Shown one piece after another: positions 1 through 9,007 of a stretch of DNA of 63,379 bases. The stretch's first letter is position 1. Every line of letters begins with the position of its first letter. The DNA is from an uncultured Collinsella sp. (GTDB lineage: Bacteria; Actinomycetota; Coriobacteriia; Coriobacteriales; Coriobacteriaceae). The translations under genes were made by a program, and so were the position numbers. Location of the stretch: assembly GCA_900762355.1 (NCBI GenBank), contig CAAFGE010000013.1, positions 1-63,379 on the forward strand, given 5' to 3'. The notes beneath the pieces were generated by a model, which saw only the letters and a list, made by a program, of their open reading frames with translations, was not told where the DNA came from and ran no database searches.

Positions 1-70
1 CCGCCCCCGCTTATTTGTCAAGCGCTATTTCTACCGTTTCTACCCCGTCCCCAAATGGCAGGTGGCAGGG

Positions 71-1363
71 TTACTCGTCCTGCGGGTCCTCGTCGGAGCT
101 TGGCGCAGGCTCGGGCTCAGGTGCAGGCTCGGGCTCCGGTTCCGGCATGGGCGCGGGCTCGGGCGCAGGCTCAGGCTCAGGCTCAGGCACGGGCGCGGGC
201 TCGGGCTCGGGCGCAGGCGCCGGCGCCGCAGCGGAATCGGATACGGGCGCTGCGTCGGCGCTAAAACCAGCCGGAGCAGACTTCTTCTCAAACGGCAGCA
301 CAAAAGTCAGGACGTCGTCCTTGTCCTCGTCGGCCCACTCGCTTGCGTAGCGTGCAACCCAATAGCCAACGGCACGGTGCTTGAGCATCTTGCCAAAGAC
401 CGTGAGGAATACCGTGACAAACGCCGTCAGCACCAAGAACAATACGAGCGTGATGCCACCGCCGGTAACAAGCGCCTCAATAGCCGTAGGACGGTAGTAG
501 TAGCTATACATACCGACAGAGGCAATGGTGCCAAAGACGAACGTCAGGATCCAGGTGACAACGTTGGCGACCAGGCCCGTCAAAAACTCGGGAAGGAACG
601 AAGCGCAGAACAGTTTGGTCTTGTTGTGCTTAAAGGCCGCCCAGACCTTATCGAGCGAAAACGCGCTCTCGACACGACCGGTCACCGCAAAGTGCATCAC
701 GGCAATGTCGGCGAACATCTTAAAGAAGACCCCCAAGACCGCCGTGGCAATCATAGCCAGGACAAGCAGGCCAAGCGAGCCGAACAGCGCTGCCTCGAGT
801 GCATAAGAGCCGTAATACGAATACGAGCCCGCGGCGCCAATTACCACGCTCTCCACCAGCGAAAGCACTACACCGATAACGGGAATGGCAGCGATAACCT
901 CGAGCACGACCGAGATAACGCTCGAAAAGACTCCGAGGCCAAACGACGTGGAACGCATGAGTGGACGATCCATACCGTCATCAACCTTGAGCGACAGATC
1001 GCGACCCCACTCAATACCAAAGCCGGAACCACACACGCTCGCAATGCAAGCTGCCAAAAAGCCGATGGCAGCCGCGATACCGCCGATAACGGGAATGAAC
1101 AGCACGAGCACCGACACAACACAAATCAGCGCCGGCAAAAAGGCGATCTGGCACACGCGCTGCAGCACGCCCGGCGTCTTGGTCATGTCCTCAAACGCCT
1201 GAGCCACACAGCCCTTGGACGCATTCGCCACGGGCGGTTGCGGAACAAACTGCTGGGGCTGACCCTGATGGGCAGAGGCTGCGGCACCGGCATTGGGGGC
1301 ACCACACGCACCACAGAACTTATCGTTGTCGCCCATGGGGGCACCACACTGCGAACAGAACAT
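71..1363 (-). CDS. Zinc-ribbon membrane protein with Pro-Glu repeat tail
   Basis: About 430 residues. The ATG at 1363 was chosen because it has an AAGGG Shine-Dalgarno nine bases upstream and begins directly with a rubredoxin-like zinc ribbon (CxxC near residue 3, then CGACG). After a Gln/Pro linker come several hydrophobic segments, so it is an integral membrane protein with a cytosolic zinc ribbon. The last ~60 residues are an almost pure Pro-Glu-Pro-Ala repeat, encoded by a tandem DNA repeat at about 100-225. Such zinc-ribbon/membrane proteins are common in Coriobacteriia but have no defined function. The next gene upstream is on the same strand, about 150 bases away. Confidence 0.75.
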   Translation of the reverse strand: MFCSQCGAPMGDNDKFCGACGAPNAGAAASAHQGQPQQFVPQPPVANASKGCVAQAFEDMTKTPGVLQRVCQIAFLPALICVVSVLVLFIPVIGGIAAAIGFLAACIASVCGSGFGIEWGRDLSLKVDDGMDRPLMRSTSFGLGVFSSVISVVLEVIAAIPVIGVVLSLVESVVIGAAGSYSYYGSYALEAALFGSLGLLVLAMIATAVLGVFFKMFADIAVMHFAVTGRVESAFSLDKVWAAFKHNKTKLFCASFLPEFLTGLVANVVTWILTFVFGTIASVGMYSYYYRPTAIEALVTGGGITLVLFLVLTAFVTVFLTVFGKMLKHRAVGYWVARYASEWADEDKDDVLTFVLPFEKKSAPAGFSADAAPVSDSAAAPAPAPEPEPAPVPEPEPEPAPEPAPMPEPEPEPAPEPEPAPSSDEDPQDE

Positions 1364-1513
1364 CGAGATCATCCCTTCGTATCTTGAGCGAATCATCTGG
1401 ATCGCAAACGATGTCTTTGGCATCATTATCACCCAATGTGGGGACAAATACTCCAACATGACGCATTTGCAATGCGCAGGGCGCTATTCGATTGTTTGAT
1501 AAGCTCGACCGCG

Positions 1514-2536
1514 TTAGTTCGTTCCGCGGAAACCCTTGCCGACGATCTCGGAGCTGTCGACGATCGTGATAAAGGCACCCGGATCGACTTCGCGCGCGTA
1601 ACGGCGCAGTTGCACGGCCTCGCGACGGCTCAGCACGCTCATAATCACCGTCACGCACTTGCCCGAGAAAGCACCGTAGCCGCGGCTGATAGTCGCCGTA
1701 CGGTTGAGATGCTTGACGATAAACTCCTCGACTTTAAGGGGCTCGGAGCAAATGACCGTGCAGACTTTACGCAGGTGGATGCTCTCGATGGCTTTGTCGA
1801 CCACAAGCGTCTTGGCAAACAGGCCGAGCACGCAATACAGACCGACGCGCGGGCCGTACAAGAAGGCCGCGATGGTCACGATGCCGATATCGACCAGCAG
1901 CAGCGCACGGCCGATCTCAAGCGTCGTACGACGCTTGAGGATCATGGCAAGGATGTCGGTGCCGCCCGTCGAGGCGCCAATGTCAAAGACAATGGCACTG
2001 CCCAGCGCCGGCAAGATGACGGCAAAACACAGGTCGAGCCACATATCGCCCGTCATCGAAACATCCGTCGGGATGAAGAGCTCAAACAGCGAGACGTAGG
2101 CCGAAAGCGCAAACGAGGCAAAGACGCTCCAAAGGATTGCCTTGCGCTCCAAAAAGATAAAGCCCAGGATGACCAGGACCGCGTTGATAATCCACATAAA
2201 GACGCCGACGGGCAAAGTCGGGAACAGCGTGGAAAGAATGACCGACACACCCGAGGTGCCGCCGAAGGCAAAGTGATTGGGGGTTTTAAAGGCCACGATG
2301 GCGAACGCCGTGAGGATCAGGCCCAAATTGAGCTCGGCAAAAAAGCGCGGAAAGCCTGGCTCTTGGCTGCGCTTACGACCGGCACGCTCGCCACGTTCGA
2401 TATCCTCGCGACCGACAACGCGCTCCATCGGCACCACCGGAGGACGATGCACCTCCTCGGCGGCACGCGACGCCGCCTCTGCCGCAGCGGCTTCAATCGC
2501 CCATGCCTTGCTTTCGGTCTCGTGTTCGTCGGCCAT
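1514..2536 (-). CDS. YitT family membrane protein (DUF161/DUF2179)
   Basis: 340 residues. A charged N-terminal extension of about 60 residues rich in Ala, Glu and Arg precedes a membrane domain (about 70-245) carrying the Gly-rich GASTGGTDI motif typical of YitT/DUF161 proteins. A C-terminal soluble DUF2179 domain follows (about 255-335), recognisable by the ISRGYGAFSG and SRREAVQLRR stretches. YitT proteins are widespread in Gram-positive bacteria, have about five or six membrane spans, and their transported substrate is not established. The N-terminal extension is longer than in most members. Single gene, minus strand. Confidence 0.85.
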   Translation of the reverse strand: MADEHETESKAWAIEAAAAEAASRAAEEVHRPPVVPMERVVGREDIERGERAGRKRSQEPGFPRFFAELNLGLILTAFAIVAFKTPNHFAFGGTSGVSVILSTLFPTLPVGVFMWIINAVLVILGFIFLERKAILWSVFASFALSAYVSLFELFIPTDVSMTGDMWLDLCFAVILPALGSAIVFDIGASTGGTDILAMILKRRTTLEIGRALLLVDIGIVTIAAFLYGPRVGLYCVLGLFAKTLVVDKAIESIHLRKVCTVICSEPLKVEEFIVKHLNRTATISRGYGAFSGKCVTVIMSVLSRREAVQLRRYAREVDPGAFITIVDSSEIVGKGFRGTN

Positions 2537-2651
2537 TACGGCAACCCCTCGTTAACAATTTGGAAACAATGCGCCCATTAGGGTAACGCGGAACACGAAG
2601 ATTGCAACCCTTAGTTAGACGAGCGGTATGACTAAATCGAGGCTATATAGA

Positions 2652-2691
2652 AAACGGTCGACTGCGCTTTTGCTTGCGCTGTCGACCGTTT
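2652..2691 (-). terminator. Hairpin terminator after the Asp23 operon
   Basis: A perfect 11-bp stem (AAACGGTCGAC / GTCGACCGTTT) encloses an 18-base loop and is followed on the minus strand by a T run. It lies about 50 bases beyond the Asp23 stop codon and probably ends the amaP-DUF2273-asp23 transcript. Confidence 0.6.
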
Positions 2692-2708
2692 GGCGTTTTC
2701 GCAGGTAA

Positions 2709-2745
2709 AACCTGCCAAAGCAAACCTATCCCTTATTGGTAGGTT
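2709..2745 (-). repeat. Stop-abutting hairpin, GGGACAGG-loop family (copy 1)
   Basis: AACCTGCCAA pairs with TTGGTAGGTT (one G-T pair). On the coding strand the loop reads AAGGGATAGGT. The stem overlaps the TAA stop of the Asp23 gene. Related elements lie at 5329-5361, 7583-7625, 21269-21297, 30295-30329, 44061-44097 and 46333-46370. Confidence 0.6.
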
Positions 2746-3265
2746 ACTCGTGCTGGCTGGTGCGGTGCTCGTACTCCTCGGGGGTGATGACATCCTCGAT
2801 GCGCAGGTTGACGCCTGCCACCTCAAGGCCGGTCATCGCGGCCAGACGCTCGGTGACGCGCGCCTTAACGTCGTCAAAGATCGCAGGCGCATAGGCGCCA
2901 TACTCGATGATGACCGAGATGTTGACGACCACGCGGTTGTCGTCGGTGACCTCGACCGTCACGCCCTTGGTCAGGTTCTCGGCACCAAACTGTTCCTGCA
3001 CAAAGTGCATAAGGTTACCCTTCATGCCCAGAACATGCGGCACCTCGCGGGTGGCCATGGCGACGATCTTCTCGATCACGCCGTTGGAATAGGTCAGCGA
3101 GTCCTCGGACTCGTCCGCCTCCTCGTCGTCCTCGTCCGCCTCGTCTTCGGACTCGGCCTCGACGAGCGTCTCGTCCTCGAGCGTTACACCCTCCGCATCG
3201 GCGGCGACGGTCTCGTCTGCCTCGAGCTCGGTATCGGCCACATCGACCTTCGTGTTAAAAGCCAT
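2744..3265 (-). CDS. Asp23/Gls24 family envelope stress protein
   Basis: 173 residues. The first ~70 residues are very acidic (Glu/Asp-rich, low complexity) and are followed by a compact Asp23/Gls24 domain (about 70-165) with the typical VEVTDDNRVVVNISV strand and a VAGVNLRIEDV segment. In staphylococci Asp23 is tethered at the membrane by AmaP and is linked to cell-envelope stress. Here the gene is last in an operon with a DUF2273 protein and AmaP, which supports the same complex. The long acidic N-terminus is unusual compared with Firmicutes Asp23. Confidence 0.88.
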   Translation of the reverse strand: MAFNTKVDVADTELEADETVAADAEGVTLEDETLVEAESEDEADEDDEEADESEDSLTYSNGVIEKIVAMATREVPHVLGMKGNLMHFVQEQFGAENLTKGVTVEVTDDNRVVVNISVIIEYGAYAPAIFDDVKARVTERLAAMTGLEVAGVNLRIEDVITPEEYEHRTSQHE

Positions 3266-3309
3266 GGTTCCTCCTTATGCCTGCCACGGATGCGACAGTC
3301 GAATACATA

Positions 3310-3687
3310 TTAGCGGCCGCTAAACAGACGGCCGAAGAAGTTGACGATACCGTTCTCGCCGTCGCGAATCTGGCCGATCACGGCGCCGATCAGCACAAAG
3401 AATGCGATGACGAGCGTGTCCCACAGGCCCAACGTAAGTACCAGCACGGCGAGAATAAAGCCTGCCACGGCGCCGAGCGTAGTGTTGGGGTGGCGCACGG
3501 CGTAGCTCCAGATAGCAGCGCCCGTACCTTTGATGAGCCCCATGGCCTCGTCAAAGTCGTTGGCGGCGCTGTCGTGCTGCTCGCCGGCCTCGGGCTTGGT
3601 GTCGGCGGACTCGCCTGCCGGCGTAGCGTTCTGGTCGATCGTCAGGCGCGGCGTGCGGGCGGTCTTGTCTTGGTTGGTATCACTCAC
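3310..3687 (-). CDS. DUF2273 small membrane protein
   Basis: 125 residues from the GTG at 3687, which has GGAGG six to seven bases upstream. This start overlaps the end of amaP by eight bases in the sequence GTGAGTGA, implying translational coupling. A hydrophilic N-terminal half is followed by two membrane helices (about 70-110) and the IGQIRDGENG loop typical of DUF2273 proteins, which accompany Asp23 and AmaP in alkaline-shock operons. It probably takes part in anchoring Asp23 at the membrane; this is inferred from gene context. Confidence 0.82.
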   Translation of the reverse strand: MSDTNQDKTARTPRLTIDQNATPAGESADTKPEAGEQHDSAANDFDEAMGLIKGTGAAIWSYAVRHPNTTLGAVAGFILAVLVLTLGLWDTLVIAFFVLIGAVIGQIRDGENGIVNFFGRLFSGR

Positions 3688-4225
3688 CGGAAACCTCCAC
3701 GGTCTGGACGGTAGTCTTGGACGGCAAAAAACGGACGCGCGCGGTCGTGCCCGGCGTGCCGAGCATGGTGTCGCAGGCCTTCTCGATGCGTTGCTGCATC
3801 GAGGTGGCAAGAGCGGCAACGTCCTTATCATCGAGCGCGATGGCCTCGACCTTAAAACGAACGCGCGATTCGTCGGAACCCTGAACGCGCGCCTCGATAC
3901 GCTCAACCATCACGCGATCATCGCACTCCGCTGCGGCACGGGCGCACGAGGAAAGCGCTGCGAGCGTGACCTCGATATTGCGCTCCCCCGCCGGATGCAC
4001 GCAGGACGGCTCGCGACGCGCGAACATCAGGCGGAAAAACCCGATAAGCACGCCAAGTGCCACAATGGCGGCACACACCGTAACGACGACGCGAGGCATG
4101 GTGTCACGCAACAGCAGCATAAAGCGATACGTATACGGTCCCCAGAACTGGCAGACAAGCGTACCCAGCGCCACGATGGCGGCGGCAAGATACACGATCG
4201 CTAGGGCTCGTTTGAGTACGCGCAC
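3680..4225 (-). CDS. amaP: AmaP-like alkaline shock response membrane anchor protein
   Basis: 181 residues from the GTG at 4225 (GGGAG five bases upstream); longer in-frame starts lack a convincing ribosome site. Two N-terminal membrane helices (about 5-27 and 47-70) precede a cytosolic domain that repeats an Asp23-like fold, as in AmaP of Staphylococcus. AmaP recruits Asp23 to the membrane. It is the first gene of amaP-DUF2273-asp23; its stop overlaps the next start. The promoter is presumably in the short region up to yebC at 4391, but none is clear. Confidence 0.75.
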   Translation of the reverse strand: MRVLKRALAIVYLAAAIVALGTLVCQFWGPYTYRFMLLLRDTMPRVVVTVCAAIVALGVLIGFFRLMFARREPSCVHPAGERNIEVTLAALSSCARAAAECDDRVMVERIEARVQGSDESRVRFKVEAIALDDKDVAALATSMQQRIEKACDTMLGTPGTTARVRFLPSKTTVQTVEVSGE

Positions 4226-4390
4226 GCGTGCTCCCTTCAGGTTTCGATCCACAGAATGCAAAACGATTCGCATCATTATAAAAGAGCCGGGTCCGGTGCT
4301 GTACGCACGCGGATCCGGCTCATCTATTCCACGAGGCTTGCATGCTCGCTTCATTATGCCCAGATATGCACGGCTTAACCCGTGCAGGCG

Positions 4391-5197
4391 CTACTCCTCC
4401 TCGAGGGCAGCGATGACCTCGTCGGTCATGTCCATGGTGCTGTAGACGTCCTGGACGTCGTCGAGCTCCTCGAGACGGTCGATGAGGCGCTGGACCTTCT
4501 TGGCGTCGGTACCGGAGACCTCGGTCGGGGTGGTCGGAACCATAGTGGTCTCGGAGCCCTTGACCTGAATGCCCTGCTCCTCGAGCGCCTTGGAAACAGC
4601 CATGACGTCGTTGGCGGCGGTCCAGACAATCCACTCCTCGCCGGCGTCCTCGTAGTCCTCGCCACCGGCCTCGGCGATTGCCATCATGAACTCATCCTCG
4701 TCACCGGCAGCACCGTTGGCGATCATGGTCTCCTTCTTGGCGTTCTCGTCCAGGATCTCCTTGGCGACGACGATCTGGCCCTTGCGCTCAAACTGGAAGG
4801 CGACGGAGCCGGAGGTGCCCAGGTTGCCGCCAGCGTGGGAGAAGGCGGAACGGACATCGGCGGCAGTGCGGTTGCGGTTATCGGTCAGGCAGTCGACGTA
4901 GACGGCGACACCGGCGGGACCATAGCCCTCGTACACGATGTTCTCGTAGACAGCGGCGTCGGCACCCGAACCGAAGGCCTTGTCGATAGCGGACTTGATC
5001 TTGTCCTTGGGCATGGACTGAGCCTTGGCCTTGGCAACGGCAGCGGCGAGGCTGGCGTTGTTCTCGGGCAGCGGGTCGCCGCCGAGACGGGCAGCAACGG
5101 TGATGTTGCGACTCAGCTTGGAGAAGAGGGCGGAACGCTTGGCGTCCTGCGCGCCCTTACGATGCTTGGTTGTGGCCCACTTAGAGTGTCCGGACAT
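4391..5197 (-). CDS. yebC: YebC/PmpR family protein (TACO1-like)
   Basis: 268 residues with the highly conserved N-terminus MSGHSKWATTKHRKGAQDAK and the three-domain layout of YebC proteins, including the GYGPAGVAVYVDCLTDNRNRT segment around residues 90-110. The family was long called a transcriptional regulator; YebC/TACO1 proteins are now also linked to translation of proline-rich stretches, which is notable given the Pro-rich tail of the zinc-ribbon protein at 71-1363. Slightly longer than usual because of an extended acidic C-terminus ending in EEE. Confidence 0.95.
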   Translation of the reverse strand: MSGHSKWATTKHRKGAQDAKRSALFSKLSRNITVAARLGGDPLPENNASLAAAVAKAKAQSMPKDKIKSAIDKAFGSGADAAVYENIVYEGYGPAGVAVYVDCLTDNRNRTAADVRSAFSHAGGNLGTSGSVAFQFERKGQIVVAKEILDENAKKETMIANGAAGDEDEFMMAIAEAGGEDYEDAGEEWIVWTAANDVMAVSKALEEQGIQVKGSETTMVPTTPTEVSGTDAKKVQRLIDRLEELDDVQDVYSTMDMTDEVIAALEEE

Positions 5198-5328
5198 ACG
5201 TGTCTCCTATCGGTTTCGACCTAAAGCCCAGCGCAGATGCTCGGGCAATATAAACAAACGTCGTTATGATATACCTACTGGCCTGTGAGATAAACCCCAA
5301 AATGAAGGCGTCGTGATGATGCAGCCCC

Positions 5329-5361
5329 TTGGCGCAAAGTAACCTGCCCCCTTTGCACCAA
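5329..5361 (-). repeat. Stop-abutting hairpin, GGGACAGG-loop family (copy 2)
   Basis: TTGGCGCAAAG pairs with CTTTGCACCAA (10 of 11). On the coding strand the loop contains GGGGGCAGGTTA. It starts one base after the stop codon of the membrane protein gene at 5363. Confidence 0.55.
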
Positions 5362-5362
5362 A

Positions 5363-7546
5363 TTAGGACCAGAGGAGGTCGCTGCGGGTGATGGTGGCGC
5401 CGATGGCAAAGGGCATGCAGGCGATGACCGGATACAGGTAGCGCATGTAGGTCGAGCCGTTGCAAGGACCGATCAGGCACACGGCGAGCACGCCCAGCAG
5501 CGGCACCCAAATGGCCAGCCCGCGCCACGAATGACGACGCAGCAGATAGGCCACCACGGCGATCATAATCCACACATAGGTGGCCGAGCTCATGGCGAGC
5601 GAGATAAACGGGATGCGTTGTACTGCCACGCGATACAGGTTGATCAGGTGGTCGCACCAGCGCACAACCTTGCTATCGACCGGATGGAAGTCAAAGTACT
5701 TGAGGTTATCGGGCTTCGCCATGATCTCGGCACTGCGCGCCGTGCTGTAGACCCACACATCGCGGGCACTCGGATAAAAGTAGCCGTAGTAGTTATTGAT
5801 GAGCGCCGAGATATAGCACTCGGGATCCTTTTTGAACATCTGGGCCCACACCTCAAAATAGGCCTTGATGTCCTCCTGCGAGGCGTACTCGTTAAAGCAA
5901 TTTTTGACGGCGTCCGACTTATCCGGGTTGTAACGGCGGCCCAGATTCTCGTACTTGAGCACACGGTCGATCACGGCACGCGCTTCGTCGGTCACCAGAC
6001 CGTCGCAAGGAGCCTCCACGATAGTGCCGTCCTCCTTAACCGTGGGGTTGACGCCCGAGTTGAGGCCGTCGTGTTTTTGGACGAAACGAGCCGTCTGCTG
6101 GAACGGAATCGAGAGGATTTCGCGCTTGGAACCAGGCGTGATGTCGTGCGCCGGCATAAAGACCTTGGTGAAGTACATATTAGAGGCAAGGCAGAGTGCA
6201 AGCACCGCAAGAACTCCCACCCAGCGGAAACGCGGGATGGCGCACGATGGCGCAGCGCCAGCCTGCTTGGCCGCACGGCGAGCCACATGTGCGTCCCATG
6301 CGCAAAACGCCGCCGCGATTACGCATGCCGCCAGGGGAAACACCAGGCCGCCGTTGCGCAGAAACGTGGAACCCATGGCGCCCAGAGCGAGCAGCAGCCA
6401 ATCATGGCGCGCAAAGAGCACGGGCCTCTGTTCGCCCGCACGCTCGGCATTGGCATCGCGACGGGGCAGGCCGCATGCCACGAGCTTCACGGTCTGCACC
6501 AACAGCACCAAAAACGCGTCGGCAAACAGCACATCTTTGGTAAGCAGGGCCGCGTAGTTGGAGAACATGGGCATAAACACAAAGAACAGCAAGATTACGC
6601 CGCGGACCGGCAGGCTCACGCCCAGCTTGCGCAGCGACGAGATGGAATAGGCCATGCAGGCGGCCGTAATGACGAACTGAGCGCAGGTGTAGATGGCAAG
6701 ACCCGCGTTGGCGCTGTTAAACAGTGAAAGCCCCAACTGGACGCACGAACCGATGATAGCCGTATGCACCACGGGGTGATGTCCGTTGAGCAACACATTG
6801 GGATTGAGCAGACGCAAGTAGTCACTCGTGCCGTTGGGGTAGTTGAACCACTGGCGAATCTGCGCACCCGTATCTCCCATAAAAAGGCCGGGCAGCGAAG
6901 CGATGAGCGTGGGCGCCCAGGCGATCATAAGCACCAGGAAGGGCCCGGCAAAGGGATGGACCGAGAGCACGGCGTGAGCCACACGCCATACGCGGCCAAA
7001 GTGCGCTTCGGAAAACGGAATGCGCCGAGAGCTCAGCCAATCTAGACACTCAAAGGTAAGGTAGAAGGCAACGACCGCCAAGAGCATCCAGCCCACACCG
7101 CCTATCCAGGCGCAGATGATGCGGGCCTTGTCGCCGAGCACGATCTCGGCCGAATCGGTGAGGTCGTAGCTGCGGCCAAACACCATGCAGACGGCAAAGA
7201 ACAGCGACGGAAGGACTACCGAGGGACGCCAAGCGTCGCCGCGGCCAAAGAAAACGTAGCGAAACGGCAGCGTGAGCAGGCAGGCAAGCGCGAGCAGCAT
7301 GACCGCGTCGGTGTGGCCGGCAAACGAGAGGAGCACCTCGTAGCACACGTACAGCATGCCCGAGGCTTTGGGGTCAATCGCCAAGACCGCGTTGCTCGAC
7401 ACCGGGGCGGGATCGATGGAAAACGCCGTGGTCGCCAACAGCGCGAGCAAAAATGCAATGAGCGTCTGCTTGGCGGGGTAGCGCTTAAACCAGACGATGC
7501 GGGCAGCGTCGCGCGCGGCCGTTGTGGAGAGGTCGGAATCCTTCAC
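5363..7546 (-). CDS. Large polytopic membrane protein (DUF6020-like, GT-C-like topology)
   Basis: 727 residues beginning with a GTG at 7546; the ribosome site is weak, so the start is less certain. About 14 hydrophobic segments are visible, grouped in the N-terminal two thirds and again at the C-terminus, with a soluble extracytoplasmic region (about 480-620) containing the HDITPGSKREI stretch. A first-loop Asp-containing motif (LFMGDTGAQIRQW) and the layout resemble GT-C lipid-linked sugar transferases and the DUF6020 family common in Coriobacteriia. The substrate is unknown. It stands alone between yebC and lgt. Confidence 0.65.
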   Translation of the reverse strand: MKDSDLSTTAARDAARIVWFKRYPAKQTLIAFLLALLATTAFSIDPAPVSSNAVLAIDPKASGMLYVCYEVLLSFAGHTDAVMLLALACLLTLPFRYVFFGRGDAWRPSVVLPSLFFAVCMVFGRSYDLTDSAEIVLGDKARIICAWIGGVGWMLLAVVAFYLTFECLDWLSSRRIPFSEAHFGRVWRVAHAVLSVHPFAGPFLVLMIAWAPTLIASLPGLFMGDTGAQIRQWFNYPNGTSDYLRLLNPNVLLNGHHPVVHTAIIGSCVQLGLSLFNSANAGLAIYTCAQFVITAACMAYSISSLRKLGVSLPVRGVILLFFVFMPMFSNYAALLTKDVLFADAFLVLLVQTVKLVACGLPRRDANAERAGEQRPVLFARHDWLLLALGAMGSTFLRNGGLVFPLAACVIAAAFCAWDAHVARRAAKQAGAAPSCAIPRFRWVGVLAVLALCLASNMYFTKVFMPAHDITPGSKREILSIPFQQTARFVQKHDGLNSGVNPTVKEDGTIVEAPCDGLVTDEARAVIDRVLKYENLGRRYNPDKSDAVKNCFNEYASQEDIKAYFEVWAQMFKKDPECYISALINNYYGYFYPSARDVWVYSTARSAEIMAKPDNLKYFDFHPVDSKVVRWCDHLINLYRVAVQRIPFISLAMSSATYVWIMIAVVAYLLRRHSWRGLAIWVPLLGVLAVCLIGPCNGSTYMRYLYPVIACMPFAIGATITRSDLLWS

Positions 7547-7582
7547 AGTCCGAAAGCCTTTCTAGAAACCTATCAAACTCGG

Positions 7583-7625
7583 CAAGACCACCACAAAAGT
7601 GCCTGTCCCCTTTGTGGTGGTCTTG
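7583..7625 (-). repeat. Stop-abutting hairpin, GGGACAGG-loop family (copy 3)
   Basis: A perfect 15-bp stem (CAAGACCACCACAAA with its complement) encloses a 13-base loop containing GGGGACAGGC on the coding strand. It begins one base beyond the lgt stop codon. No strong T run follows, so it is not a standard intrinsic terminator. Confidence 0.7.
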
Positions 7626-7626
7626 A

Positions 7627-8448
7627 TTAGGCGTCGAGGTAGATGCGCTGGGGGCGATTGCGGTGTCGGGCGAAGATGATGAGCGCCAGACCGGCGATCA
7701 CGAGCGGCAAACTCAGCAGCTGACCCATGGTGATGACGCCGCCCAGCAGATAGCCCAGCTGCGCATCGGGCACGCGCACAAACTCAACGAGAAAGCGGAC
7801 GATGCCGTACCCCATCACGAACACGCCCATAAACGTACCCTGGGGCAGCAGCGGCTTTTTGCGGCTGAGCACCTGCAAAATACAGAAGAGCACGACGCCC
7901 TCAAGAAACGCCTCGTAGAGCTGGGAGGGATGGCGCGGCATATCGCCCGCGGTGCCGCCAAAGACCACACCCCAAGGCAGATCAGTCGGTTTGCCCCACA
8001 GCTCGCCGTTGACGAAATTGGCACAACGGCCCAGGCACAGGGCCAGCGGGGCGCCGATCACAGCAAGGTCGGCGACGGTCCAGGCGTCAAGCTTGTACAT
8101 GCGGCACACGATGATGCCGCCCAAGATGCCGCCCACCAGGCCACCGTGGAAGCTCATGCCGCCCTCGTTGGTGGCAAAGATCTCGAGCGGATGGGTCCAA
8201 TAGTAGCCATCGCCGTAAAAGACGACGTAGAACAGGCGCGCGCCGATGATGAGGCCAAAGACCGCGCCGACCACGACGCTGGTCAGGTCATCAATCGTGA
8301 TGTTGAAGCCCCAGCGGCGCTGCGTGCGATACATGACGACTGCCGTAAGCAGGGCGCCGACCACATAGGCCAGACCGTACCAGTAAATCGTGATGGGGCC
8401 CGCCGAGATCGCGACGGGGTCAAGCATATGGTAGAGGTCGTTGAGCAT
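7627..8448 (-). CDS. lgt: Prolipoprotein diacylglyceryl transferase
   Basis: 273 residues from the ATG at 8448 (GGGAG six bases upstream). Lgt transfers diacylglycerol from phosphatidylglycerol to the lipobox cysteine of prolipoproteins at the membrane. Seven membrane segments are visible, with the Lgt signature around residue 135 (GRCANFVNGELWG, where the usual second Gly is Ala) and the HPSQLYEA motif around residue 170. Substrates in this window include the Tat-type lipoproteins at 30445 and 55050. It is followed immediately by a perfect hairpin. Confidence 0.95.
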   Translation of the reverse strand: MLNDLYHMLDPVAISAGPITIYWYGLAYVVGALLTAVVMYRTQRRWGFNITIDDLTSVVVGAVFGLIIGARLFYVVFYGDGYYWTHPLEIFATNEGGMSFHGGLVGGILGGIIVCRMYKLDAWTVADLAVIGAPLALCLGRCANFVNGELWGKPTDLPWGVVFGGTAGDMPRHPSQLYEAFLEGVVLFCILQVLSRKKPLLPQGTFMGVFVMGYGIVRFLVEFVRVPDAQLGYLLGGVITMGQLLSLPLVIAGLALIIFARHRNRPQRIYLDA

Positions 8449-8475
8449 ATCGATCTCCCTGCTCCCTACATACAA

Positions 8476-8508
8476 ATGCGGCCGCGGGCCTTGTGCTCGC
8501 AGCCGCAT
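8476..8508 (-). other. Weak hairpin between the NifU-like gene and lgt
   Basis: ATGCGGC / GCCGCAT stem with a 19-base loop, upstream of the lgt start. On the minus strand it follows the NifU-like stop by about 50 bases and may act as a weak terminator or a leader structure for lgt. Confidence 0.35.
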
Positions 8509-8557
8509 ATCTGGGCGTAACGTCTATGCGGAGCATGTCGTCCGCAGCTTTCGCAGC

Positions 8558-8836
8558 TTAGAACGGCGCGTACTCGTCGTACAGATCGTCGGTCTCGCCG
8601 GAAGCATTGACCTGCTCGACGCGGGTAACGCCGGGCACGTGCTCCTTCAGGATACGCTCGATACCCATGGACAGAGTCAGTGCACTCATAGGGCAGCCGG
8701 CGCAGGCGCCCTGCAGTTCCAGCTTGACGACACCCTCGTCGTCGACGCCCACATACTCCATATCGCCGCCGTCGGCCTGCAGGTTGGGGCGGATCTCTTC
8801 AAGAACCTTCTTAAGCAGCTCTTCGTTAACAGCCAC
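8558..8836 (-). CDS. NifU-like C-terminal domain protein (Fe-S scaffold)
   Basis: 92 residues, consisting only of the NifU C-terminal (Nfu) domain. The redox-active CAGCP motif lies near residue 45 after the conserved LQADGGDMEYV stretch (about 18-29). Nfu proteins bind and transfer Fe-S clusters. This solo version is typical of Actinobacteria and would serve Fe-S enzymes such as the radical SAM protein and the NapH-like protein in this window. The start at 8836 has AGGAG upstream. Confidence 0.92.
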   Translation of the reverse strand: MAVNEELLKKVLEEIRPNLQADGGDMEYVGVDDEGVVKLELQGACAGCPMSALTLSMGIERILKEHVPGVTRVEQVNASGETDDLYDEYAPF

Positions 8837-9007
8837 AGGGGCTCCTTTCTCACAATAACGCGGGCACGCCCGCGGACAGAAGCTATGTTACTACAGCCAT
8901 GTACCCGCTCACGAGCCGTCCATGCGCGCAGACGCGACTTTCACGAGTAGTCAATTTGGGACGGGGCTCTTTGAGCTGCGTTCGTCGTCAGATAGCGACA
9001 ACGCATA

